A stretch of DNA of 9,859 nt from an uncultured Clostridia bacterium. GTDB lineage: Bacteria; Bacillota; Clostridia; Lachnospirales; Anaerotignaceae. Each line of letters starts with the position of its first letter. The stretch's first letter is position 1. A program made the translations under genes and the position numbers. Below, piece after piece: positions 1 to 6,355 of this stretch. The notes under the pieces are model-generated. The model did not search any database and was not told where the DNA came from. It saw only the letters and a list, made by a program, of their open reading frames with translations. The stretch spans positions 1-9,859 of the forward strand of contig CAMQRG010000061.1 in the NCBI GenBank assembly GCA_947036475.1, read 5' to 3'.

Positions 1-46
1 TACACGTAAGGAGTCGTCGGCAGCGTCAGATGTGTATAAGAGACAG
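1..46 (+). other. Nextera i5 sequencing adapter (library artefact)
   Basis: This is not genomic sequence. Reading left to right it holds the end of the Illumina P5 primer (TACAC, 1-5), an 8-nt index GTAAGGAG (6-13, which I recall as an i5 index of the Nextera set), the read-1 tail TCGTCGGCAGCGTC (14-27) and the 19-bp Tn5 mosaic end AGATGTGTATAAGAGACAG (28-46). The identical block occurs reverse-complemented at the other end of the window. An ATG inside the adapter (32-34) happens to be in frame with the truncated parA and gives a false start. Confidence 0.98.
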
Positions 47-748
47 CTTTCCGCCAGCCTTGCGGAAAAAGGAAAACGCGTACTGGTTGTGGACGCAGAC
101 CAGCAGGGAAATACAACGAGTGGACTGGGGCTGGAAAAAAATGAAATTGCACAAACGATTTATGAAATTTTTCTAGGCGAAGCAACGGTTTCAGAAGTCA
201 AACAGCCCACCTGTATGGAAGGCATGGAAATACTCCCTTCTAACATCAATCTGACCGGCGCAGAAATCGAACTGATTGGAAAGGATAAGCGCGAATATAT
301 TCTTCGTGAGGAGCTGCAAAAAGTGAAATCTAACTATGATTTCATCATCATCGACTGCCCTCCCTCCCTTAACCTGATTACCATAAACGCGCTGACGGCT
401 GCAGATACCGTTCTGGTTCCTATACAATGTGAATATTTCGCACTGGAAGGTCTGGAACAGCTTCTGCACACAGTCAACCTCGTAAAAGAACGGCTAAATC
501 CTGCGCTTGAAATAGAAGGCATCGTTTTCACAATGTTTGATGCGCGGACAAATCTCTCTTTGCAGGTGGTTGAGGAGGTAAAACGCAGCCTGGGGAAAAA
601 CGTTTACCGCACAATTATTCCCCGCAATGTAAGGCTTGGAGAATCTCCCAGCCATGGGCTGCCAATATCGCTCTATGACCCGAAGTCCAAAGGGGCGGAG
701 GCATATGATTTGCTGGCAGACGAAGTTATGGAGAAGGAGTGGAAATGA
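47..748 (+). CDS. parA: ParA/Soj chromosome-partitioning ATPase, 5'-truncated
   Basis: This is a deviant-Walker P-loop ATPase of the ParA/MinD superfamily. It binds DNA non-specifically as an ATP dimer and works with ParB in origin segregation; in Bacillus, Soj also regulates DnaA. The first complete genomic codon encodes the L of LSASLAEKGKRVLVVDADQQG. By comparison with Soj proteins about 22 N-terminal residues are missing, including the KGGVGKTT Walker A motif. Visible family motifs are VLVVDADQQGNTTSGLG (Walker A'), FIIIDCPPSLNLITINAL (Walker B/switch II), the FTMFDARTNLS segment, and the C-terminal IPRNVRLGESPSHGLP block. The truncation is caused by the library fragment ending here, not by gene decay. 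The stop overlaps the parB start (ATGA, 745-748), indicating translational coupling. Identity is very secure; only the N-terminus is unseen. Confidence 0.95.
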   Translation, partial: LSASLAEKGKRVLVVDADQQGNTTSGLGLEKNEIAQTIYEIFLGEATVSEVKQPTCMEGMEILPSNINLTGAEIELIGKDKREYILREELQKVKSNYDFIIIDCPPSLNLITINALTAADTVLVPIQCEYFALEGLEQLLHTVNLVKERLNPALEIEGIVFTMFDARTNLSLQVVEEVKRSLGKNVYRTIIPRNVRLGESPSHGLPISLYDPKSKGAEAYDLLADEVMEKEWK

Positions 749-1671
749 GCATGACAACGAAAAAAAAGGGACTTGGCTCAAAAGGGCTCGGCATAGAAGC
801 GTTAATCAATAATAAAATGGAAGATTTTAAGGAAGTCAGCCTGCGGCAGCAAGTCGGTGAACCAGTCAATGAATTGGACATTGACCTGATTGAGCCGAAC
901 CGCAAGCAGCCCCGCAAACATTTTGACCCTACGGCATTGGAAGAACTGGCGGAATCTCTTAAAACATACGGCATGATTCAACCAGTTGTTGTGAAAAAAA
1001 ATGAGGATTTTTATGAACTGATTGCGGGAGAACGCCGCTGGCGTGCGGCAAAAATCGCCGGTCTGCAAAAAATTCCCGTTGTAATAAAAGCATGGGAGGA
1101 AGGCGAAGCATTTGAGGCCGCACTTGTTGAAAACTTACAGCGCGAGGACCTCAATCCAATCGAAGAAGCCGAAAGCTATCAGCGGCTTCAGGAAGAATTT
1201 CAGCTTAGTCAGGAAAAAATTGCGGAGAGAGTCGGCAAAAGCCGTTCTGCAATCGCAAATTCCCTCCGCCTTTTGCAACTTGATTTACGCGTACGGAATT
1301 TTGTGACAGAAAACAAACTCAGCGGCGGTCATGCCCGCACACTTTTAGGAATTTCTGATAATGATGCACAATTTGAACTGGCGGAGCATGTCATAGAGGA
1401 AGGCCTGAGCGTTCGTGCGCTGGAGGCTCTTGTAAAAAAAGAACAGCAGAGGCTGGAAAAGCAGACACTCACGCCGTCTGTTCCTGTACCTGAAGAATCG
1501 GAAAACGATGAAGCCGTATTTTATCAGGCAGTTGAAGAAGATTTGAAATCCATTTTTTCAACAAAGGTAAAGCTGAACAGAAAAAAGAATAAAGGCCGAA
1601 TTGAAATTGAATACTATTCTAAAGATGATTTGGAACGGCTTTTGACAATGATAAAAAGAATGGAGCATTAA
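745..1671 (+). CDS. parB: ParB/Spo0J chromosome-partitioning CTPase
   Basis: ParB is a parS-binding CTP-dependent clamp that loads on centromere sites near the origin, stimulates ParA and recruits condensin. I chose ATG 745 because it gives the classic ATGA overlap with parA and has AAGGAG (734-739) five bases upstream; GTG 739 and ATG 751 are alternatives. From ATG 745 the product is 308 aa, the usual size. Domains in order: an N-terminal ParA-stimulating basic stretch (KKKGLGSKGLGIEALI, about 6-21); the ParB/sulfiredoxin-fold CTPase domain with EPNRKQPRKHF (about 50-60), GERRWRA (about 95-101) and ENLQRE (about 129-134); a helix-turn-helix parS reader LSQEKIAERVGKSRSAIANS (about 154-173); and a charged C-terminal dimerisation region. 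I saw no consensus parS (TGTTTCACGTGAAACA) in this window, so its sites must lie elsewhere. Confidence 0.96.
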   Translation: MSMTTKKKGLGSKGLGIEALINNKMEDFKEVSLRQQVGEPVNELDIDLIEPNRKQPRKHFDPTALEELAESLKTYGMIQPVVVKKNEDFYELIAGERRWRAAKIAGLQKIPVVIKAWEEGEAFEAALVENLQREDLNPIEEAESYQRLQEEFQLSQEKIAERVGKSRSAIANSLRLLQLDLRVRNFVTENKLSGGHARTLLGISDNDAQFELAEHVIEEGLSVRALEALVKKEQQRLEKQTLTPSVPVPEESENDEAVFYQAVEEDLKSIFSTKVKLNRKKNKGRIEIEYYSKDDLERLLTMIKRMEH

Positions 1672-1673
1672 AA

Positions 1674-2705
1674 TTGAATACAATGGCGATTACACTGACG
1701 CAGGAAGAACTGACGCTGCTGTTTTTTGGGCTGGCGGCGGCAGTTTTGCTGCTCTTAATACTATGTATCGTTCTGTTTGTGAAGCTGGACAAACAGAAAA
1801 AACGGTATGATTTTTTCATGGGCACGAACCGTAAACCATCATACAGTCTGGAATCCAAGTTGGAAAGCTATTACAGCGTTTCCAAAGGGATTGCGGAAAA
1901 ATACGCAAAACTGCTGGATATGGTAACAGACATGGACAAAACAATGAAATCCAATATACAAAAAGTCGGATTGATTCGTTACAATCCCTTCGATGAAATG
2001 GGCGGCAATCTCTGTTTTGCTCTTGCCCTTCTGGACGGAAGCGACAATGGTGTCGTGCTGAACGGTATTCACAGCCGAACAGGCTCCTTCACCTACGCGA
2101 AACCCATAGAATTGGGCGTCAGCACATACATGCTGTCGGACGAAGAAATTAAAGCTGTTGAAATGGCAAAACAAAACGCCTACCAGCCGGAGCATGAAAA
2201 AGTAGTCAAAGTACGCATGAAACGCACATTCAAGCGGCGCGATAAGGACGACATCATGCGCGAAAAAATTGCGGCAGCACAGCAGGAGCAGCAGGCAATG
2301 CAGAACGCTGCGCCAAAGGAACACAAGGTTTCCATCGGCGACGTGACAGAGGAAGAACGCGCGCTGATTCTAAAGGAAGAAACACTTGCGGGTAAAATCG
2401 CGGCAGCCGAAGCAATTTTGAAAAAACGCGAACAGGCAAACCAGCTTGTAGAGCAGGTCACAGAAAGTATGGAACAAATCGAAACTGCTGAAAACGAAGA
2501 ACTGCTTGACAAAACCCCGCCAAGACGCCGGGCGCGTGCAGCAAGCATGGAAACGCCGGAACCGGCCCCGATTGAGGAAACAATGCAGGCAGTCAATCAA
2601 ACAACAGAGGATATGGAAACACAATTTGTTGAAGCTGTATTTTTGGAGGCTCCGAAACAGGAACCGGACGATGAACCGGATAACGAACCGGACAGCGTAG
2701 AGTAA
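1674..2705 (+). CDS. DUF4446 membrane-anchored protein with acidic tail
   Basis: This is a DUF4446-type protein, function unknown, found directly after parB in many Clostridia. It has one N-terminal transmembrane helix (about residues 14-37, very Leu/Val-rich) followed by a basic KLDKQKKR stop, so the bulk should be cytoplasmic. The conserved core spans about 45-160 and includes the IRYNPFDEMGGNLCFALALLDG block (about 101-122) and GIHSR (131-135). DUF4446 proteins usually end near 160-180 residues; here about 175 more follow, predicted as charged helix or coiled coil (about 175-275), an RRRARAA basic patch, then a Pro/Glu-rich disordered tail ending in EPDDEPDNEPDS. TTG 1674 is preferred because GGAG (1662-1665) lies eight bases upstream; ATG 1683 has no suitably spaced site. 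It begins three bases after parB and is probably cotranscribed with it. No obvious terminator follows; the DnaA-box cluster does. Confidence 0.85.
   Translation: MNTMAITLTQEELTLLFFGLAAAVLLLLILCIVLFVKLDKQKKRYDFFMGTNRKPSYSLESKLESYYSVSKGIAEKYAKLLDMVTDMDKTMKSNIQKVGLIRYNPFDEMGGNLCFALALLDGSDNGVVLNGIHSRTGSFTYAKPIELGVSTYMLSDEEIKAVEMAKQNAYQPEHEKVVKVRMKRTFKRRDKDDIMREKIAAAQQEQQAMQNAAPKEHKVSIGDVTEEERALILKEETLAGKIAAAEAILKKREQANQLVEQVTESMEQIETAENEELLDKTPPRRRARAASMETPEPAPIEETMQAVNQTTEDMETQFVEAVFLEAPKQEPDDEPDNEPDSVE
2661..2696 (+). repeat. 12-bp tandem repeat x3 encoding EPD[DNS]
   Basis: Three consecutive copies of GAACCGGAYRRY (2661-2672, 2673-2684, 2685-2696) encode EPDD-EPDN-EPDS at the extreme C-terminus of the DUF4446 protein. 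Copies differ only in the last codon and one wobble base. Such in-frame repeats are prone to copy-number change. Confidence 0.8.
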
Positions 2706-2721
2706 AATTTCTGTTTTAATC

Positions 2722-2808
2722 TGTGGATAAGTGGATAAATTGTCCACAAACTGTGGATAAAATAAGTTATCCAGAAACTTATCAACAGTATCAACAGGGT
2801 TATCCACA
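2722..2808. promoter_or_regulatory. DnaA-box cluster, candidate oriC element
   Basis: Seven close matches to the DnaA box TTATCCACA lie in 87 bp. Perfect copies are at 2722-2730 (minus), 2752-2760 (minus) and 2800-2808 (plus). Single-mismatch copies are at 2730-2738 (minus, TTATCCACT), 2740-2748 (plus, TTGTCCACA), 2767-2775 (plus, TTATCCAGA) and 2779-2787 (plus, TTATCAACA). A weaker GTATCAACA lies at 2788-2796. A T-rich stretch (2705-2720) borders the left side. DnaA binds such boxes as the initiator, and parAB typically lies close to oriC in Firmicutes. The cluster may be (part of) an origin, a DnaA-titration site, or a DnaA-responsive control region for the HAD gene starting at 2847. dnaA and dnaN are not in the window, so origin function is inference; the box cluster itself is directly visible. 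Confidence 0.85.
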
Positions 2809-2846
2809 GTTTACACACACCTTATGAAGCGATAAAGGAGAAGAAA

Positions 2847-3653
2847 ATGAGCTATAAAATGGTATTTTCAGACATGGACGGCACCCTTCTGCGCAATGGA
2901 ACAGAGATATCTGTGGAAAACTCCACTGCCATACGCAAAGCTGTGGACAAGGGTGTGGAGTTTGTACTCTGCACAGGCCGCGGCATTTTCGGTGTAGAGC
3001 GTTATCTGAAGGAACTGGGTCTGCTTGGCAGAAAAGGCTACGCCATATGCCAGAACGGCGCAACAGTGTACGACCTGCAAACCATGCAGCCGGCAATCCG
3101 CCGCAGTTTCCCGCCGGAATGGTTCGCGGAAATTGCAAAAGCGGCGCACGAACTTGGGCTGGAATTGTATTATTACGATGATAAACATTTCATGACAGAG
3201 CGCCCAACGAAACGAGTACAAAAATACTGCGAAGTTATGCGGACCGAAATGGGTATCCTTGAAAATCCTCTGGATTATGATGGGGAATTTACGAAGTGTC
3301 TTGCCAGCGGGCCGAGAGAAAAACTGTCACAGCTGCGGGAACAGGTCCGTCCCTTTTTGGACGGCAGGCTGGATACATTCTTTTCCAGTGAAATCTATCT
3401 GGAATTTGTGCGCCAGGGCGTGAATAAAGGCAATGCGCTGGCAGATACAGCCGAAAAAGCGGGCGTTGCCCTGAAGGACGTCATTGCCATCGGCGACAGT
3501 GATAACGACCGTTCCATGCTCCTGCGCGCCGGTCTGGGCGTAGCTGTACAGAACGCAGAGGAGGACGTAAAAGCAATCGCAGACTACATTACAGAGCGGA
3601 ACTGTGAGCAAAACGCTGTGGCGGAGGTACTCGAAAAATTCATATTGTCATAA
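2847..3653 (+). CDS. Cof-type HAD-IIB family phosphatase
   Basis: This is a haloacid dehalogenase-superfamily hydrolase of the Cof/YidA type (268 aa, the normal size). It probably dephosphorylates small sugar or nucleotide phosphates in the cytoplasm with Mg2+; the substrate cannot be told from sequence. Motif I is DMDGT (nucleophile D9, acid/base D11), motif II is in CTGR (42-45), motif III is the lysine in GVNKGNAL (K194), and motif IV is GDSDND (216-221). The long C2-type cap lies between motifs II and III (about 80-190). AAAGGAG (2834-2840) sits six bases before the ATG. The gene follows the DnaA-box cluster and ends in a terminator, so it seems monocistronic, although readthrough from the parAB operon is possible because I see no terminator between them. 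Confidence 0.92.
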   Translation: MSYKMVFSDMDGTLLRNGTEISVENSTAIRKAVDKGVEFVLCTGRGIFGVERYLKELGLLGRKGYAICQNGATVYDLQTMQPAIRRSFPPEWFAEIAKAAHELGLELYYYDDKHFMTERPTKRVQKYCEVMRTEMGILENPLDYDGEFTKCLASGPREKLSQLREQVRPFLDGRLDTFFSSEIYLEFVRQGVNKGNALADTAEKAGVALKDVIAIGDSDNDRSMLLRAGLGVAVQNAEEDVKAIADYITERNCEQNAVAEVLEKFILS

Positions 3654-3660
3654 AGAACGC

Positions 3661-3697
3661 AAAAAAGGCAAACTATAATGGTCTGCCTTTTTTTTTT
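3661..3697 (+). terminator. Intrinsic terminator of the HAD gene
   Basis: An A-tract plus GGCAAAC pairs with GTCTGCC (one A-C mismatch) around a 7-nt loop, followed by ten T residues (3688-3697). It begins eight bases after the stop codon. The A-tract on the left could also give some termination for minus-strand transcripts from the stalk-protein gene, which converges on it. Confidence 0.85.
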
Positions 3698-3724
3698 CAA
3701 AAATCCAGCTTAAAACTGCCCACT

Positions 3725-4380
3725 TCACATATTATCAAAATACTCATATTGGGAAACATGAATATCAAAATCCTTCTTTAAGGAAACATAATCAGGGTCA
3801 TTCTTAGTGTAGGAAAGCGCGAGCAGCCCCTCTGCATAAGCAGCCTTTGCATACTGTATGTCATCTTTTGATATTGCATCTTCAATAATCCAGCAATATG
3901 TATCGTAAATTTCGTGAGCACTTACCTGACCGGAATGAAGCATTAAAATGGTCTCCTGAATTTCCTCCTTGCTTACTCCACTGCTTGCTCCAAATTGCAA
4001 TAAAATCGGCAGGCTGCTCGATGCCGCGGGCGCAGGCGTTTCAGGTGCAGGTGTTTCAGACGCAGGTGTTTCAGGCGCGGCAGGCTGTTGTTTCGCGCTC
4101 TCTTGCGCTTGTTGTGCGCCTGTGGGCACTTCCCCAAGGTAAACAGTATTTGTCCCTGCATTCCATGTCACCTCTTTACCGACCGCTTCGCCGACCGCGC
4201 GGATGGGCAGATATGTCGTGCCGTTATAAATGAACGGTTCCGCGCTGGTAGAAACCTCTTTCCCGTCCACTACAATTTTAATGTCGCGGAAATATTCTTT
4301 GTTCCGTTCGCCGCGGAAACGGTGCATGTGCCGAGTGCCATCGCGCCCACTAAACCGAGTACAACTGCTTTCTTCTTCAT
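3725..4380 (-). pseudogene. Secreted stalk-domain protein, frameshifted after signal peptide
   Basis: The body of this gene (about 4290 down to 3725) encodes a copper amine oxidase N-terminal-like 'stalk' domain: DIKIVVDGKEV, PFIYNGTTYLPIRAVGEAVG, EVTWNAGTNTVYLG. It is followed by an Ala/Pro/Glu linker with ETPA repeats and a helical C-terminal domain of about 95 residues that I do not recognise. In this frame there is no signal peptide, and the first ATG (4405) overlaps the ribosome binding site. A different frame starting at ATG 4380, seven bases after AGGGGAG, gives a clear Sec signal peptide (MKKKAVVLGLVGAMALG...VSA, then ANGTKNIS), but runs into a stop at 4270-4272. One extra base near 4286-4293 would join the two into a 218-aa exported protein. 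The break is therefore a 1-nt deletion: a real mutation, or an amplification or sequencing error. I see no classical slippery heptamer at the junction. Confidence 0.8.
4032..4076 (-). repeat. 15-bp tandem repeat x3 in the linker
   Basis: Three near-identical 15-bp units, GCAGGYGTTTCAGRY on the plus strand (4032-4046, 4047-4061, 4062-4076), encode on the minus strand the pentapeptide series ETPAS/ETPAP in the linker of the stalk-domain protein. The repeat probably arose by slippage and sets linker length. Confidence 0.8.
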
Positions 4381-4432
4381 AAAATTCTCCCCTTCTAAAG
4401 TCCATACTCCTACAAAAGATTAACGTACCCTG

Positions 4433-4441
4433 ATTGTATCA
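4433..4441 (-). promoter_or_regulatory. Possible extended -10 for the stalk-protein gene
   Basis: On the minus strand TGATACAAT forms an extended -10 (TG-N-TACAAT) about 53 bases upstream of ATG 4380. No good -35 is visible 16-18 bases upstream, so the call is weak. A plus-strand TATAAT (4442-4447) with TTAACG (4420-4425) sixteen bases upstream abuts it, so the site could be divergent. Confidence 0.35.
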
Positions 4442-4507
4442 TATAATGGCAAGAATTGGAGGGATTGGGGTGTACAAATGGGATTTACATGTCCGAAAAA
4501 AGGGAAA

Positions 4508-4554
4508 GGCGCAATGTCAGGGGAGACATTGCGCCAGTGAGTGTGCGCACACTC
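4508..4554. other. Two adjacent perfect inverted repeats in a gene-poor stretch
   Basis: GGCGCAATGTC (4508-4518) and GACATTGCGCC (4525-4535) form a perfect 11-bp stem with a 6-nt loop. Three bases later GAGTGTGCGCACACTC (4539-4554) is a perfect 16-bp palindrome. They lie in the 4381-4782 gap, which otherwise holds the ribosome binding site and putative promoter of the stalk gene and the metQ terminator, and in which I find no convincing gene. Neither stem is followed by a T-run, so they are not terminators. They could be an operator pair, part of a small RNA started by the plus-strand TATAAT at 4442, or a remnant of a repeat element. Confidence 0.6.
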
Positions 4555-4707
4555 GGGGCATATTGTGGTACAGGAAAAGGGGTTTTCTTGTACTCCAATA
4601 GAATAACCGAATTAGATAAGAGTATCTTTAGAAAAACATTAAAAAATGATTAGAAATGAATATTTTCTATTATTTCTGTTTCAGCAAAAATACCCGAAAA
4701 ACAGTAT

Positions 4708-4751
4708 AAAAAAGCCTGTGATACATCTGTCAGACAGACTTTTCACAGGCT
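4708..4751 (-). terminator. Intrinsic terminator of metNIQ
   Basis: On the minus strand AGCCTGTGA (4751-4743) pairs perfectly with TCACAGGCT (4721-4713), with a second inner stem TCTGTC/GACAGA, and is followed by six U residues (4713-4708). It starts about 30 bases after the metQ stop. Confidence 0.9.
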
Positions 4752-4782
4752 CTTAAAGAGGAATCGTCAGCGCGTATTCCTC

Positions 4783-5640
4783 TTAGTGCATCGGAATAAT
4801 TTCGCCATTATAAGTATCATTTACATAAGCCGCAACGTCCGCGCCCTCCAGCACTTCCGCCAGCTTCACCAGCTCAGGACGGCTCTCATCACCGGCTCTT
4901 ACCGCAACCACGTTTGCGTAAGTTTCACCCGCAAGGGAATCAGCCGTTTCCGCCGCAAGCGCGTCAGAGGGATTCAGGCCATTCTGAAGCGCATAGTTTG
5001 TGTTGATTACAGCAAAGCCAAGGTCGCTCAGAGACAGGGGAAGCTGTGCCGCCTCCATATCAATGATTTCCAGATTTTTGGGATTTTCGATGATGTTCAG
5101 TTTTGTTGCCGCAAAGCCAGCCTCAGGGTCCACTTTAATCAGACCGTTTGCTTCCAGCAGGAGCAGCGCACGGCCGCCGTTTGTGCCATCGTTAGGGATA
5201 CCAACCTTTGTACCTTCGGGAATATCCGCAAGGTCTGTTACTGCACCGGCATAAACAGACATCGGTTCAAAATGTACTGCCGCGATGGAAACAAGGTCTG
5301 TATCATGCTCCTGATTGAACAAATCAAGGTAAGGCTGATGCTGGAAGAAATTCGCGTCCAAATCACCGGATTCCAGCGCAAGGTTAGGCTGTACATAATC
5401 GTTAAATTCGATAATATCCAGCGCAATGCCTTCTGCTGCAAGTGCGTCCTTTGCCGCCGCAAGGATTTCCGCGTGGGGCGTGGGAGATGCGCCGATTTTC
5501 AGTGTTACTTCGCCGCTTTCGCTTTCTGCGCCGTCCGAATCCTCCGCGTTGTTGTTGTCCGCAGGCGCTTCAGAGCCGCCGCAGCCCACAAGACCAAATG
5601 CCAAAATACCTGTTACTGCCAATGCCAAAAACTTTTTCAT
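4783..5640 (-). CDS. metQ: MetQ/NlpA methionine-binding lipoprotein
   Basis: This is the substrate-binding lipoprotein of the MetNIQ ABC importer, which captures methionine (L- and often D-Met) outside the membrane. The 285-aa product begins with a lipoprotein signal peptide and lipobox LVGC with Cys20 as the lipidation site. An acidic, low-complexity spacer (about 21-45) follows, then the NlpA domain: KIGASPTPHAEIL (48-60), DYVQPNLALESGDLDANFFQH (81-101), PNDGTNGGRALLLL (149-162), IIDMEAAQLPLSLSDL (192-207) and AVINTNYALQNGL (210-222), a pattern typical of MetQ. AAGGAGGA ends about nine bases before the ATG. It is the last gene of the operon, 55 bases after metI, and is followed by a terminator. 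Methionine specificity follows from the family and from the Met T-box upstream; a related amino acid cannot be excluded. Confidence 0.93.
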   Translation of the reverse strand: MKKFLALAVTGILAFGLVGCGGSEAPADNNNAEDSDGAESESGEVTLKIGASPTPHAEILAAAKDALAAEGIALDIIEFNDYVQPNLALESGDLDANFFQHQPYLDLFNQEHDTDLVSIAAVHFEPMSVYAGAVTDLADIPEGTKVGIPNDGTNGGRALLLLEANGLIKVDPEAGFAATKLNIIENPKNLEIIDMEAAQLPLSLSDLGFAVINTNYALQNGLNPSDALAAETADSLAGETYANVVAVRAGDESRPELVKLAEVLEGADVAAYVNDTYNGEIIPMH

Positions 5641-5695
5641 TTTTCATATCCTCCTTAAAAATACGTCACTTTATGTATAAAAACCTTTGCAATTT

Positions 5696-6355
5696 TTACA
5701 TCCTCTTATCACTGTGTCTGGAAATCCTTGTCCCCAGTTCCTGGAACACCTGCACGATAAGCACCAGCAGGACAACCATCACATACATAATTTCTTTATC
5801 GCCGCGGTAATAGCCATAGTTAATGGCAATCGCGCCAAGTCCGCCCGCGCCGCAGATACCCGCCATTGCGGAATAGCCAAGTATCGTCGTAACCGCGATA
5901 GCGAAACCCAGCAGAAGCGAAGGCGTGGCCTCCGGCAGAAGCACTTTCGTCATAATCTGGAACGGCGATGCACCCATAGACTGCGCCGCCTCCACAACAC
6001 CCTTGTCCACCTCTTTCAAAGAGGATTCCACCAGCCGCGCCACAAACGGCCCTGCCGCCACCAGCAGCGCAAGGCTTGCGGCTTTCGGCCCGATAATCGT
6101 ACCGACCACAATTTTGGTAATCGGCATGATTGCAACCAGCAGTATCAAAAACGGTACAGAGCGGATAAAGTTAATGATGACGCCAAAAATCTTATTCAGC
6201 GAAACAATCGGGTAAATCCCGTCCTTGTCCGATACAACCAGCAGCATTCCCAGCGGCAGGCCAATCACATAGGCGAAAAACGTTGAAACCAGCGTCATAA
6301 ACAGCGTTTCCAAAAATGCTTCGCCGACCAGCAGCAACATACCTTGCTCAAACAT
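5696..6355 (-). CDS. metI: MetI methionine ABC transporter permease
   Basis: This is the integral membrane permease of the MetNIQ importer (219 aa, the standard length; about five transmembrane helices expected). The first helices lie at about 15-40 and 55-78, and the last at about 188-206. The cytoplasmic EAA coupling motif that docks on MetN is EAAQSMGASPFQIMTKVLLPEA (122-143), given here only as a landmark split at A131/F132; the following GYSAMAGICGAGGLG segment (160-174) is highly typical of MetI. The ATG overlaps the metN stop by eight bases (6348-6355) and has GAGGAGGT just upstream, indicating translational coupling. Confidence 0.95.
   Translation of the reverse strand: MFEQGMLLLVGEAFLETLFMTLVSTFFAYVIGLPLGMLLVVSDKDGIYPIVSLNKIFGVIINFIRSVPFLILLVAIMPITKIVVGTIIGPKAASLALLVAAGPFVARLVESSLKEVDKGVVEAAQSMGASPFQIMTKVLLPEATPSLLLGFAIAVTTILGYSAMAGICGAGGLGAIAINYGYYRGDKEIMYVMVVLLVLIVQVFQELGTRISRHSDKRM

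Noticed and set aside
28..46. Tn5-type mosaic ends at both termini look like the inverted ends of a mobile element
   Set aside because: They are joined to Illumina index and P5/read-1 sequence, so they are library adapters, not a transposon.
47..3653. parS centromere sites near parAB
   Set aside because: I found no TGTTTCACGTGAAACA or close variant by eye. TGTTTCAG in the stalk gene is part of the linker repeat and is not palindromic.
4283..4296. Programmed -1 frameshifting in the stalk gene
   Set aside because: The required direction is -1, but no X XXY YYZ heptamer in the zero frame is present and no obvious stimulatory hairpin follows. A 1-nt deletion is the simpler reading.
4456..4653. 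A 65-codon plus-strand open frame (TTG start, or ATG 4489)
   Set aside because: There is no ribosome binding site at a workable distance, the start is weak, much of it is inverted repeat, and the protein resembles nothing I know. It is better explained as non-coding.
4786..5658. A 290-codon plus-strand open frame opposite metQ
   Set aside because: It mirrors the metQ coding sequence and is rich in Cys, Arg and Phe, as expected of an antisense frame of an Ala/Asp-rich gene; no initiation signals.
5687..6286. A plus-strand open frame opposite metI (His/Arg/Gln-rich)
   Set aside because: It is an antisense shadow of a hydrophobic membrane protein gene, without start signals.
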